Assembly (NCBI RefSeq): GCF_049243985.1
Contig: NC_135384.1
Location: forward strand, 563,001-627,000
Origin: Paroedura picta
Taxonomy: Eukaryota; Chordata; Lepidosauria; Squamata; Gekkonidae
Direction of reading: 5' to 3'
DNA length: 64,000 nucleotides
Below the pieces are notes generated by a model that worked only from the letters and a program-made list of their open reading frames with translations, had not been told where the DNA came from and searched no databases. Position numbers and translations under genes: made by a program. Numbering within the stretch: position 1 is the stretch's first letter; each line of letters begins with the position of its first letter. Of the stretch, positions 1 to 20,511 are shown piece by piece.

Positions 1-2
1 GC

Positions 3-9952
<9,950 letters not shown>

Positions 9953-9999
9953 CTTCTCCGGGCTGGCAGGCGGTGTGCGTAGGGGAGCGCCCGGAGGGG

Positions 10000-12900
10000 G
10001 GCGCTGCTGCGGGAGAAAGAGGGCATTAGGGGGACCCGAGGCCTCTGAGCCTGCACAGATCTCAATGAGGCTGGAGGTGGGCCCGGCCCGGCCGTGCCGC
10101 CGGAGGAAGCGAGGCGCCTACCTACTATCTGGGGCCTGCTCGGCAGGGCATGTCTGGCGGCGGCAGCCGCGAAGCCCCACTGGCCAGGGGCAGCTCAGGG
10201 CATGGTGGCGTGGCCGGGCGGGTCAGGTGCGAGGCGCGGCTGCTCCGGGGGTCGCCAGTCCATGCTGCGCTGCTCCGGGGCCTGCCGCCAAGGGTGGGGT
10301 CCTTTATCAGGCTGGGGGGGGGGAAGAGAGGGAGAGAAAGGCCGGGATGAGAGCGGGAGGGGGGCCGGCCAGGGTCTCGCTACCCCACCCGCCCGCAGCC
10401 CCCCCACGCAGCCCCCGCTCCACCGCACACCTGGCGGCGCCTCCTTCTCCTGCATCCGCGCCCCTGCTGCGCCCATCATCCCGTTGCCGCGGCGACGCTG
10501 CCGGGCGGGGCCAGGGAGGACCACTCCGCCCGAGGCGGGGAGGGAAGGAGGGAGGCGCCGCGCGAAGAGGGCCCTCCTCCTCCTCCTCCTCCTCCCGCCG
10601 CAGCGCCGCTTACCTGCCTGCCTGCCCGGCCGGCCGCGCGGTCCCCCCCCCCGCCGCCCAGCCCGCCTGACGCAGCGTCGCGGCGCCTCCCTCCGCCCGG
10701 CAGACGGAGCGCGGGAGGGGAGGGGAGGGGAGGGGCTCCCGGCCGGCCGGCCGGTCGGTGTGTCTGTCAGTCGGCCGCTTGCTCTGCCGCCCGGCGCCCT
10801 CAGCGAGGCGGAGGGGGTGGTGCGGCCGGGGCATCTGTCCCCGCCTGGCCTCCGCGGGGCGCCCTGGCACACGGAGCGCTCGAAGCCCCCTCGGTCAGGC
10901 TTGCCGGGCGCCGCGGGGCTTGCGCCGGGAGGGGGGTCGGCGGAGTCGCAGCATGCCACTGAGCATGTGCAGAGTGCAGTCGCCCACGGGGGCCCGGCGG
11001 AGGCAGGGAGGGGCGGGGGTGGGGCCGGCACCCCGAGACCTCCGTTGGCCGCTCGGGCACACGCTGCCACGCCCGGCTCGGCCGGCGGGGGGCAGCAGCG
11101 GCTCAGGCGGGGAGGACTCCGGAGCCGCTTTCCCGGGGCGACGCTAGGCCGGGCCCCCCGCCCGCCACGGGTAACCCCGGGCAGCGCTGCGCGGGCCCTT
11201 CTGCGGCTGGGCGCCCAACGCGGCCCGGGGGAAGAGGCCGTCGCGGGCTGGGGCTTGCGGGGGGGAGGTTGCCGGCTCCCGGTTGGGAAATTCCGGGAGA
11301 TTTGGGAAGGGGACGCCTCCGTTCCCACCTCCAGAGCTGCCGTTTGCTTCAGGTTACGTCGCCCGGCGATCGAGGCGTCGGTCCGGGAAAATTCCAGGTT
11401 CCTCCTGGTAGCTGGACCAAAGGGGGAGTCGCTGCCGCGAGCCAGGGTTGCCATCCTCCAGGTGCTGTCGGGAGGTGTCCCGGCATGACACCGGGCGAAG
11501 GCATCCGCCTTGGAGGGAGGGGGCCCTCCGGGCCCCCCTGATGTTCCTCCCCCCGGAACCCCCGCCCTGCCCGGGCCTCCTTGCCCAGCCCGGAGTTGGC
11601 ACCCCGCCCTCCCCTCCGGGCAAGGGGCGGCGCAGGAGTGAGGCGGGCCGGGGGAGGCGGGAGGCAGTCAGCTGGTCTGGCGGGGGCCGGACTTCCTCCG
11701 CCTCCTCCCCGCCTCCTCCTCCTCCTCCTCCTCCTCCTCCTGCTGCTGCTGCTGCTTCTGTCTCCGCCGCTTCGGCTTCGGCTGCTGCAGCGGGGCTGCT
11801 CCCCAGGCGGCGGCGGCGGTCCCGGGGGCGGCAAGCGCGGGCGAGCGGGTGGCTGGGTGGGTGGGTCCGGCCGCCTGCCCGCCCGCCTTCCTGCCTCCGC
11901 CGCTCTCCTCCTTGCGCGCCGCCCTGCCATGCCTCCCGCGGCTGCGCTCCCCTGAGCGTCGCCGGAGCCGCGGGGGATGGTGGCGGGCGGGCGGGCGGCG
12001 GAAGGCCCGCGCTCCGGTCGGCTCTCCCGCGGGTCTGGCACGCCCGCCGGCCGCCCCGCCCTCCGGCCCGCCGCCTCTCACCGGGCCATGGCCCCGGCCC
12101 GGCCCCGCTCCCGGTAGCGCAGCCGAGGGCGGCCCCGCGCCAGCCGTGCCTGCTCCCGCTGCCATGAGCGGCGGCGGCGGCGGCGGGAAGAAGAAGAGCG
12201 GCTTCCAGATCACCAGCGTCACCTCCGACTACCCGCCCAAGGAGGGCCCGCCGGCCGCAGGGGAGGACGCCGATGGCGGCGGCGACGGGGAGGGCGCGCG
12301 GGCCAAGGAGGGCGCGGCGCCCGCCCGCAACGGGCCCTCCTCGGCCCCGGGCTCCCCGGGGGCGCCCCCCGCCTCGCGCTTCCGCGTGGTCAAGCTGGAC
12401 CAGGGCTCCGGAGAGCCCTACAAGCGCGGCCGCTGGACCTGCCGGGACTTCTACGAGGCGGAGGCCGAGCAGCACCTCGGGGGCCGCCTGGCCGACTCGG
12501 CGCGCCACCCGCACTCCCTGGACTCCCGCCTGGAGGTGGCCGCCCTCCTGCCCAAGGCGCCCGGCCTCTACAGCCCCCAGCCGCCCCGCCGCGCCGCCCA
12601 CCTGCACTCCCAGCTGCTCCTGCCCGGGCCCCCCGCCGCCGCCCCCGCCGGCCACCAGGCGCGCTCCCTGGGCGGGGGCCTGCCCCTGCTCGCCCACCCC
12701 AACCGGACTCCTGCGGCCGGCCCCGGGCCCCTGCGCAGCCCCCTGGCCCTGCCCGAGCCCCGCTCGCCCGCGCCCGCCGACGGCCCCGCGGAGCCCGCCG
12801 ACTGGAGCCCCCCCGGCCCCGGCCCCGAGGAGCACTTGCTGCCCAAGAGCGTCACGCAGCTCATCCAGAGAGAGTCGGAGGAGCGCGGCGGCCAGGTGAG
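10000..12900. promoter_or_regulatory. CpG island, shared bidirectional NYAP1/TSC22D4 promoter region
   Basis: This is a very G+C- and CpG-rich block lying between the divergent NYAP1 (minus) and TSC22D4 (plus) start codons. It contains GC boxes, repeated 'ggggaggggaggggagg' (near 10,715-10,735) and no clear TATA box. The start sites are not resolved. NYAP1 transcription probably begins near 10,100-10,600 and TSC22D4 transcription within a few hundred bases upstream of 12,164. Several very long open frames cross the island only because stop codons are rare in GC-rich DNA. Confidence 0.7.
11700..11760. repeat. (TCC)n followed by (TGC)n
   Basis: A trinucleotide tract upstream of the TSC22D4 start codon: about ten TCC units, then about five CTG units. 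It probably lies in the 5' leader or proximal promoter. Confidence 0.8.
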
Positions 12901-15900
12901 CGCCTGGCGGGGCTGGGGCGGGGGGGGGGCACCGGGGCAGCCCTTGCTCCTTGAAGCAGGCCCAGGGGGGAGCCCGTGGTGGGCGCAGGGCTGGGGTCGC
13001 GCCGGCTGGGGGCCCCCTCACTGGCCCGGCCCCTTCGGAGGTGTGGGTTTGGCCTGGGGCCTGCGGGCCCTGTCTGAGGCCACAGCCGCACTCCAGCTGC
13101 AACACCAGCCTGGGCTGAGGGGGTGGGGGTGGTTAGAAGCAGTTGCCCCCTCCCCCTGGGACAGAACAAGGAGCCATTGATGAGGGGCCGGCCTCCTCCT
13201 TGGGGCTCTGTCCCCACCCCCCAGGCTGCTTCCCCTCTTCCTAGAAACCCCTCCCTGCTGGCCCTGGCCGGGGCACACAGAAGGGCCTTGTCCTGGCCGG
13301 CCGGCCGGCCCTCCGCTCCACGCCTGGCGGAGGAAACACCCGTTGACCCGGCTCTTGTCCTCTGCTCTGCCGCGGGCGACTGTCCCCCCCCCCGCTTGTA
13401 GGCCTAGGGGGGGGGCGGGCAGGCGGGGGGGGGGCTGGCGGCCGCTTCCCGCAAGGCTGAACTCTTTGTTGCCCTGCCAGGCTGCGCCCAGAGAATCCCG
13501 CTCACGGTCCTCGTCCCCAGCACCCCTCCTCCTCCTCCGAGATGCCAGCCCCAGCCGGAGAACCTCGGACCCTTTTGGTGCTGCCCGCTTCAGCTTGGCA
13601 CGGTCCATGTTTGGCATGGGGGCTGCCCATGACAGCGACGATGACAGGTAGGTGCTTTGGGGGCCCCTGGGGAGGCCATGCCAACAGGGCAACCTGGTCT
13701 GGGTGTGCGCGGTGAAAGGGGGATGTGGGGTCTGTGCGCGTGCAGAGTCTCACCCTGTGAGCAAGGACACCCTGGGCTTCAGGACTGCGACCTTCTGCTG
13801 ATGGGGAAGTCTTTTGCGTTTCGGCAAGAGGAAGGAAGCGAGGACAGAGGTGGAATCGGCCTGCAGGAGCGGAAGTGGCCCTGTGTGGTGTGTGTGTGGG
13901 GGGGTGTCATCCCGGCCACCGGAGAGGGTGAAGCTGCTTGGAGATTCTGCCATGATGCAACAGGCCATGCTGGGTGGGGCAGGGTTTGGCATTAAGCTTC
14001 CCCCTCCCCAAACCTTGTGGCTGGAATGTTGGGTGCTGGGCACCCTCCTCCTCCTCCTCCTCCTCCTCCTTCTCCTCCTCCTTCTCCTTCTCCTTCTCCT
14101 TCTCCTCCTCCTCCTCCTCCTCCTCCTCCTCCGTGTTGGCTTGCTGGGCTGCATCAGCTGAGGTGTTGATGACTGCTTTCCTGAGAGGGTGGGGTGTTAG
14201 GTGGAAATTGGGGGGGGAGAGCAGTGAACTTGCCCTGCCCCTCAAAGCAGTGGGGCAGCCCACTAATGCTTCCCAGGTAGGTGAGACATGTGGTGCTCTG
14301 GTGCCATCTTGGCCCTCCTGGAGCAGAGGGATCCTTCCCGGGGTGACCTCCCGTGACCCTGACTGGGCACTGGCTGCTGGGAAGGGAGCTGAGCCAGCAG
14401 GGGTGCCTCTTTGGGGGGCTGTGCCCCCTGTCAAAGCAGTTGACCAAGGCCTTCCTGGAGAGGCCTGGGGCAGTCTCACCCGTGGCTGGGGGGCTGGCTT
14501 CCTGGAGGAGTCTTCTCAGTTTAGGCCACAGGGCTGGGGGGCTGGGCAGAGGATTCCTGGCCCAGCCATCTTGCCCCATTGTTCCTGGGAAAGTCCGTTC
14601 TGCCTCCCCATAAGCTGAATTCCCCTTCTATTTCTCTACCCGTCTGGTACATTTTTACCCTGCTGTCCAGCCAGTGAGCTCAGAGAGGTGTGAATGGGTC
14701 TCCCCTTCATCCTTGCAACAGCCCTGGAAGGTAGGCTAGACTGAGAGCATTCCTGGTCCAAGGTCACCCCGCAGGCTTCCCTAGCAGAGATTCGCACTTG
14801 GGTCTCCCCTTTTTAAACTGCAAAGACTATTTCTTTCTGGCTTGGCTGCCTACAGTGGAGAAGGGCAAACCGGGCTGGCTCAAGCTCCCCCCCCCCCCAC
14901 ATTCCTCCTGGGATTTGATGGGCTATTCTTGGTGGTGTTTATGGAAGCACTGCCAGGAGGCCGGACGGAGCAGCCAGTGAGCACGAGGGGTGGGTGGATG
15001 GGCGGGCGGGCGGGCGAGGGAGGGTGCGGGCCCTGCCCAGTGGCGGTCTTGGCCCAGCCCCAGAAGAGACAGGAAGGCTGCTTCGGGCGGGGGTGGGAAG
15101 GGAGCACCAGGGCTGAATGGCTTTGTGAATGCCAGTGTGCAGCCGTCCGTGTGTGCCTTGGCACTCTTCCGTGCCAGCTGCTCCGACCCTGCGCCCAGGG
15201 GCAAGGAGGCTCCCTCAGGTGTCACACATAAACCAGCCGGGCTGGTTCTTAAACTCACCCAAGGCACGGCCCACTGACCCCCCCACCCCACCCTGGTGGG
15301 TCTCCAGGTGTGCAGTTAACACCCGAGAGCCTGCGACACGCCCCTGCCTGGCCGCCTTCCCTGGGTCCATGAGCCATGAGCAGCGGGGGCTCCCTGTGAG
15401 AGGTGGGCGCAGGAGGGGCTGGCTCACGCAGGGGCAGGCAGCTTCCGCCTTGGCCCAGAACGGCTGGCCAGAGTCCCAGGCTGCACGTCAGGACGGCCAG
15501 GTCCAGCTTCCGGAGTTCTGCTTCCAAATCAGAGCCGGGTGCGTGCTTGGCGGCTGGGCCCTCACTCACTCCCCAAAGCTAACCAGGGAGTCTGTCAGAG
15601 CGGGCATTCTCCCAGCCAGCCAGCCAGCCAGCCAACCTCCTGGACTGGCCGGACACTTCGCCTGCCCCGTTCCCCGCCTGCGGGAGAGCTCTGCGAGCGG
15701 CCTGCAGAAAAACACGCTGCTGCTGCTGCTGCTGCTGCTTCTTGGGAAAAGGCCAGGCTTGACAGGACACATGTTTGTGTCCGGAGAAGGCCCCTGAATG
15801 CGTGGCTTCACGCGGGGGGGGGGAGGGCAGTCTCTCTGCATGCTCAGCACACTGCCTGGCCTCTCAAGGTGGGACAGCTTGGGCCGTGGGGGGGGGGCAG

Positions 15901-18900
15901 GGGGGCCGGGAACAACTGGCTCTGGGCCCGCTGGGGCCTGCTGCCTCTCACGCCCTCCATGTGCACCCCACCTCCACAGGGGGTGGAAAGCAACAGTGGG
16001 GCGATGCTAGGGGTCCCAGAGAAGCCAAGGGTGGGGTGGGGAAAGCTGGCACCCATTTCCCCCAGCAGGCCGTGGTTGGGCTGAGCCCTCCGATCTGTGC
16101 AGCCCATTAGGCCCCCTGCGCCCAAGGCCTGGGCTCTGCCCCCACTGAGCAGTTCCTGGTGCTGAGTGACGTCACTGGCGTTGGGCTCCTGGCCAGTTTC
16201 CATAGTGACACCCCCACCCTCTGCCTGCGAATGGTATAAACAGAGGGGGGCAGGCGTATAATGGCCCCTTTGTGCCCCCCCTCCCCCCTGCTGCATCACA
16301 GCCAAGAACGGCTGGCGGGGGGGGGGGACCAAATGCCTTTGTAGAATCCGGCCCGCTGATCTGACCCGTGCCCCTGCAGAGGGTCCTGGCTTGACCCTGT
16401 GGGGGGCGGGCCTTGACAGGAGGACGGCCAGGGGTTGCTCGGGAACCTTCTTGCCTGCTGGTGCAGCTGCTGCAGTGTTGGCGGCCCTCCCTTCAGTGTC
16501 TCAGGGCACAAGGCATGGGCTTGGCCCATGGGAGGGCAGGCGAGGGGGCCGGGTGCCAGGCACAGAGGCGGCTATTTATGCCTGGCCACGGAGCCCCGCC
16601 GGGCATCTGTGGAGCGGAGGGCCCCGTCCCTTCCCATCGCATGCGCTGCAGCCCCAAAGCCTTATGAGAGGAAAGGATTTGTAGGGTCCCTCAGCAGCCG
16701 GGTCTCGGAGCAGAAGCAGACAGAGGGGAACAGAGAGGGGAGTCTTCGGGGACCGTGGGCTCAGGAGGGAAGACCCGTGGATAGCCGAGCCAGAGCTCCC
16801 AGGAGACGGAGCCCCAAGCCAGAAGAGTGAGGGCCTGCGCCGGGGCTGGCCAGGAGCCGCCATGTCCCTGGATCACCCAGGGACGTCAGTCAAGGCCTTG
16901 GTGAACGCCTTCGAGGCCCACCAGGGGTCACGAGGCTGTGGCTGCTGCCTGCTTCCTGATGGAACGGACCCCCGCCTCCACCGGCATCAGGGCTGCACCT
17001 CCCCGGTCCTTTCTAGGGACGTGTCCCCTGCCCGGACTAGGCCAGGGGACACCCCCAAAGGCCACAGGAAGCTTGGTGGCCGGAAAAAGGAGGCTGACCA
17101 AACGCTGGTGTCTCTGATGCTTGTCCTCCACAGGTAGTGAGCAGGGTCCTCTGCGCTGCGGGAACTGATCTGGAGGGGGTGTGGGGGAGCAGGTGGGAAG
17201 GAGGGGGGGACAAGGTTGGGGAGATGGGCTCAGAGCCCTGCTCTACCATCCGACTGTGGGCGGAGTCCCCTGAACTGGCAGTCTGGCCTACCCTGCACGG
17301 TTGTTGTGAAGAAGTGTGAGGAGGGGATCTCCGTGTGGAAACCGTGGGCTTCTCTGACTGAGGAGGGGAAAGCCGGTCTGGCAGGACAAGTCATGGTGTT
17401 TCTGTCGCAGGAAGAGCCTTCAGGTTGCTTCATCCCAAGGGCAGCACAGGAGGGAGGGCCGGGGCTTGGAGGCTGTGCTTGTGGCCCGCAAACAGCTGCC
17501 CCACAGGTCAGCAGCCCGAGTTCTGGAAAGGGCAGGGAGGGGAGCGAGACGTTCCAGCAGTTACTCCGAAGACCCTTGGGGTGTGTTGAACCTTCAGGGC
17601 CACCGTGCTCCACAAGTTACTCCCTGCCTTTGGCGGACCCACCATGAGTGCTCTTCTGTGACAAGGAAAGGTGCTGGATGTGTGCTTTGACCATCCCACT
17701 CGGAGTAGGGCGCTTTGACAAGCATGTTCGTGTGCTTCAGTGTGTTTTTGTGCCCCTCTCAGGCGCATGGCTGGTTTTGTGGAAGATTTTCTAGTGGATC
17801 AAGTTGTCTGGAACAGGGGCAGGAAATGAAAGATGGAGATCGGGGTGGGGCCCGGCCAGTTCTTCTCTTGGGCATGCGGGGGGCGGCGGGGTTGTGCCCG
17901 GGGGGGGGGATTCCCCCTTGCCTCTTAACGCCTCTGCCTGTCTCTTTCTGCCTCACAGCGGTCCCAGCAGCAGCATGACCGCAATAGACAACAAGATTGA
18001 ACAAGCCATGGTGAGTTGAGGGGCCCAGCGGGAGACGGGGGGGGGGGGGCTGCCGGCAGGGTGGACAGAAGCCTCTCGTAGCTCTGCATGGCTGCCCCTC
18101 TTTTGGGGGCCCAGAAACAGTCCCCAAAGTGTTGCAGAGACGGGAGGGGGGGGCTCACTTGTCCACACAGTAGCCAGAACTTATTGAGAGTTGAAAGCTG
18201 CCGCTGCAGGTAGAAGACTTCCCATCTCTTTCCTCACGCCGCCCCTGCTGGTTCCTTTCCAAGGGGTTGGCATGACTGATTCAATTTGCACACCTCCAAT
18301 ACTCCAACGTTGGCAGCCTTGAGTGACCCACTCTGCATGTGCTCATGGGCACTCTTGTTAATATTTCCTTTGACTCTCGAGAGCTCTCATTGGTTTCTAA
18401 GGTGCTGCAGGGCCCGCCTCTAGCTGCCTTTTGATGCCCCTTATTCACCTCTTGGTCATGAGCTTTGAGTATCTGGCACCTTTGAGGTGATAGAAAGCTG
18501 GGGAGGAAGGACTGGAGGCTACTTGTGGCTCTCTGGAGTCCTTTCGGGAGCTCTGGGTTTGAGTGCTGCCTCTGTACGTAGGCATGAGCAGCCCACCCCA
18601 TCAGGGTTACTTGGAGGGTGAACCAAGACTGCAGCCCCTCTGGCACCCTCTGTGTGTGGGGCGGGGTGTGTGGGGGGGAGAGCACCGTCGTGCCTCACAG
18701 GCTGCCCTCCTGTCTGCCCCTCCTCCAGGAACCTGGTGAAGAGCCACCTGATGTTTGCCGTGCGGGAGGAGGTGGAGGTGCTGCGGGAACAGATCAAGGA
18801 GCTGTCGGAGCGCAACGCCTTGCTGGAGCAGGAAAATGCCCTCTTGCGCTCCTGGCCAGCACCGAGCAGCTCTCCCGCTTCCAGGGCTCAGCTCCATGCC

Positions 18901-18930
18901 GCCAAGCCCCCCCCCAGCAGCACGGTGTGA
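12164..18930 (+). CDS. TSC22D4: TSC22D4, TSC22-domain leucine-zipper protein
   Basis: This is a transcriptional regulator and WNK/NRBP-pathway partner that dimerises through the TSC box and leucine zipper. Exons are 12164-12895, 13481-13647, 17959-18010 and 18727-18930. Landmarks are the start [20 protein letters not shown], then SRFRVVKL...[16 protein letters not shown] (exon 1), [14 protein letters not shown] and DSDDDS (exon 2), IDNKIEQAM (exon 3) and [20 protein letters not shown] (exon 4). Exons 1-3 join in phase. Exon 4 does not: 'ccag|gaacctggtg' has one base more than the expected 'gacctggtg', so the zipper is one frame off. After the zipper, the family text [10 protein letters not shown] appears in another frame. 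The zipper-frame end SSTV-stop resembles the family's usual C-terminus. I suspect base-level sequence errors. Likely regulation is from the CpG island plus a possible internal promoter. Confidence 0.9.
14040..14135. repeat. (TCC)n/(TTCTCC)n pyrimidine tract
   Basis: About 95 bases of CTCCTC and CTTCTC repeats in TSC22D4 intron 2, purine-only on the other strand. Poly-Leu, poly-Ser and poly-Arg open frames over it are artefacts. Confidence 0.95.
14640..14815 (+). mobile_element. MIR/CORE-like SINE fragment
   Basis: Contains 'tcatccttgcaacagccctg', 'ggtaggctagactgagag' and 'ccaaggtcacc', the usual body text of MIR/CORE-type SINEs. It is old and diverged, in TSC22D4 intron 2. Confidence 0.5.
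15715..15742. repeat. (CTG)n microsatellite
   Basis: Eight CTG/TGC units in TSC22D4 intron 2. Confidence 0.85.
16160..16650 (+). promoter_or_regulatory. Candidate internal TSC22D4 promoter
   Basis: A perfect cAMP-response palindrome TGACGTCA lies at 16167-16174. It is followed by 'ggtataaacag' (TATA-like, about 16231-16241), then 'ctatttatgc' (TATA- or MEF2-like, about 16571-16580) and 'gcatgcgc' (NRF1-like, about 16640). The block stands upstream of an open exon with a strong start context at 16862. Other TSC22 genes have internal promoters for short isoforms, which makes this plausible. The activity is an inference. Confidence 0.4.
16862..17133 (+). CDS. Candidate alternative first coding exon of TSC22D4 (short isoform)
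   Basis: An open frame of 90 codons begins with [20 protein letters not shown] in an excellent initiation context (gccgccATGt). It reaches 'CAC AG|gtagtg', a usable donor that leaves two bases. TSC22D4 exon 3 at 17959 needs exactly a two-base carry-over, so the join would be in phase and give [20 protein letters not shown] do not recognise the 90-residue sequence from other TSC22D proteins, and the downstream half (histidine-, arginine- and threonine-rich) looks less protein-like. It could be a non-coding leader exon or chance. Confidence 0.35.
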
Positions 18931-19446
18931 CCCCTTGCGGTGTTGGGGCAGGGCAGGGCAGGGGGGTACGTGAGTCACAGATTCCCAGAGATGTGAAGGG
19001 GGGGTGGAGCACAGCAGGCAGGGGGGGAGCGTGAGTGCGTGCGTGTTTGAAGCCAGCCTTTTTTTGGGGGGGGGGGGAGGAAGGGGAATAACTAACACAG
19101 TATGTGCCTTTGGGGGGGGGAGGGGGGTAGAACAGGACTTCTTGGTTTTGTCCCCCAGTTCTGGAAAGGGAGTGGGATCTTTCACCAAAGACATGATAAG
19201 TATGGGGAGGGCACCTTTAGGTCTCTCACTGATGGGGTGATCCTTAAAAGTGCCACATTGGTCAGACCTTCCTCCCCCCCTGCACAGCCAGGCCTGTTCT
19301 GCAGTCATTTTGTTGACATGGCCGGGGGGGGGGGGGAGTCCCATGGGGCCCTGGCCACCCTTGATGTGGGGAGGGAGGAGCGCAGGCTGGGGTAGATGGA
19401 GGTGGCAGTAATTTTATATTGGACACTTTTTTCAGAATTTCAGGTT

Positions 19447-19452
19447 ATTAAA
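19447..19452 (+). terminator. Polyadenylation signal for TSC22D4 (ATTAAA)
   Basis: ATTAAA lies about 520 bases after the TSC22D4 stop, followed by a G/T-rich stretch. This is the only good signal in the interval. Confidence 0.6.
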
Positions 19453-19459
19453 GTGCAAA

Positions 19460-20450
19460 ATTGCTCCTGTCGCCCTTTATGGTGGTTGCTGTTTGTTTCT
19501 GCGGGGGGGGGGGGTGTTGGGGTTGCTGTTATACATGTGACTCCTGGCCAAAGGTGGAGGGCTCAGATGCCATTCAGCCCACACCCCCACTGCTTTGCAA
19601 AAGCAAGCATGGCTTCCCTGGGCAATGCACACACATGAAGTGACGTGTGGCCTTGCCCGTTTGACATGGGGGGAACATTGTCCTTTGCAGGAGCGGCCGG
19701 CCCAAAGCTTGGCATCTTCTTCTTTGAGGCAGGGGCTGCATCTTGGATCACCGGATTTGCAGTGGCTTTCCAGCCCCGCCAAGGAGCAGCTACATTGCTG
19801 GGCTGGCAAAAGGCGGGATTCTGGCCTCACTAGCCAGGCACACGTGCCCCTGCCGCAGAGGAGAGACAAGGCCCATTGTCTGCCCTCAGCAGGATCACAG
19901 TGTTCCTGCGGGACGGGCACAAACAGTGCCACCGGGCAGCCCCCACTTCCCAGCTGGAATGAAAGGCAGCCTGTTTGGAGTCCTGTGGGCTCCTTGAAAG
20001 CCCGCAGTTACCCCACTTATGCTTAACGCCAGAGGCCGCCCGGAATACACATCTGTATCCTGGTCCTGGTGCCAGGGCCTGACCTGAGCAGATGCCACTG
20101 GAGAGAGAAGTGGGCCAGCTCACCTCCCTCCCCAGCGGCACGGCCACCCCAAAGGCCGCAGACACAGCATCCCACGAGAAGCCCCTCTGGAGGCCACCCG
20201 AGGGCCACTTGGCGGAAGGCTCCATCTCGCTCCTAATGTGGCAACGTAGTCTGGCTGTGGAAGCAGATGAGGGACGGGATGGCCAGGCCTGGCATCCCTG
20301 CAGACAGATGCTCTGGCCTCCCAGCTAGCTGGCTCCGAGAGGGGGCTTGTCTCCTGGACTGGCAGGCCGCAGGGAGAATCACGGGCTCACAGGGCAGCCC
20401 TCCCGCTGCAGGGCCCTCTCCCGGTGGGGCATGGAAGTTTCACATCACTG
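19460..20450. other. Intergenic, TSC22D4 to the SPACDR-position gene
   Basis: Unique, moderately GC-rich DNA. I see no exon, RNA gene or recognisable repeat. Confidence 0.4.
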
Positions 20451-20454
20451 CGGT

Positions 20455-20484
20455 CTCTCTGGCAACCGCATCCTAGCAACCGCT
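20455..20484 (+). promoter_or_regulatory. RFX/X-box-like pair
   Basis: Two half-sites, 'ggcaacc' (20461-20467) and 'ctagcaacc' (20473-20481), lie about 30 bases upstream of the start codon at 20512. This spacing and sequence resemble RFX-family binding sites, common in ciliary and spermatid genes. Prediction only. Confidence 0.35.
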
Positions 20485-20511
20485 GAGCCACCCTGCACAC
20501 GGGTGGGCATC

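Noticed and set aside
10195-11454. 419-codon open frame on the minus strand in the CpG island
   Set aside because: Pro/Arg/Gly-rich, no domain text, overlapping equally long frames on both strands; explained by scarcity of stop codons in GC-rich DNA.
11354-13105. 583-codon minus-strand frame antisense to TSC22D4 exon 1
   Set aside because: Mirror of the GC-rich coding exon and promoter, with poly-Glu/poly-Gly from the TCC repeat; no start context, splice or family support.
13750-14154. Arginine-run protein on the minus strand
   Set aside because: Produced entirely by the (TCC)n repeat.
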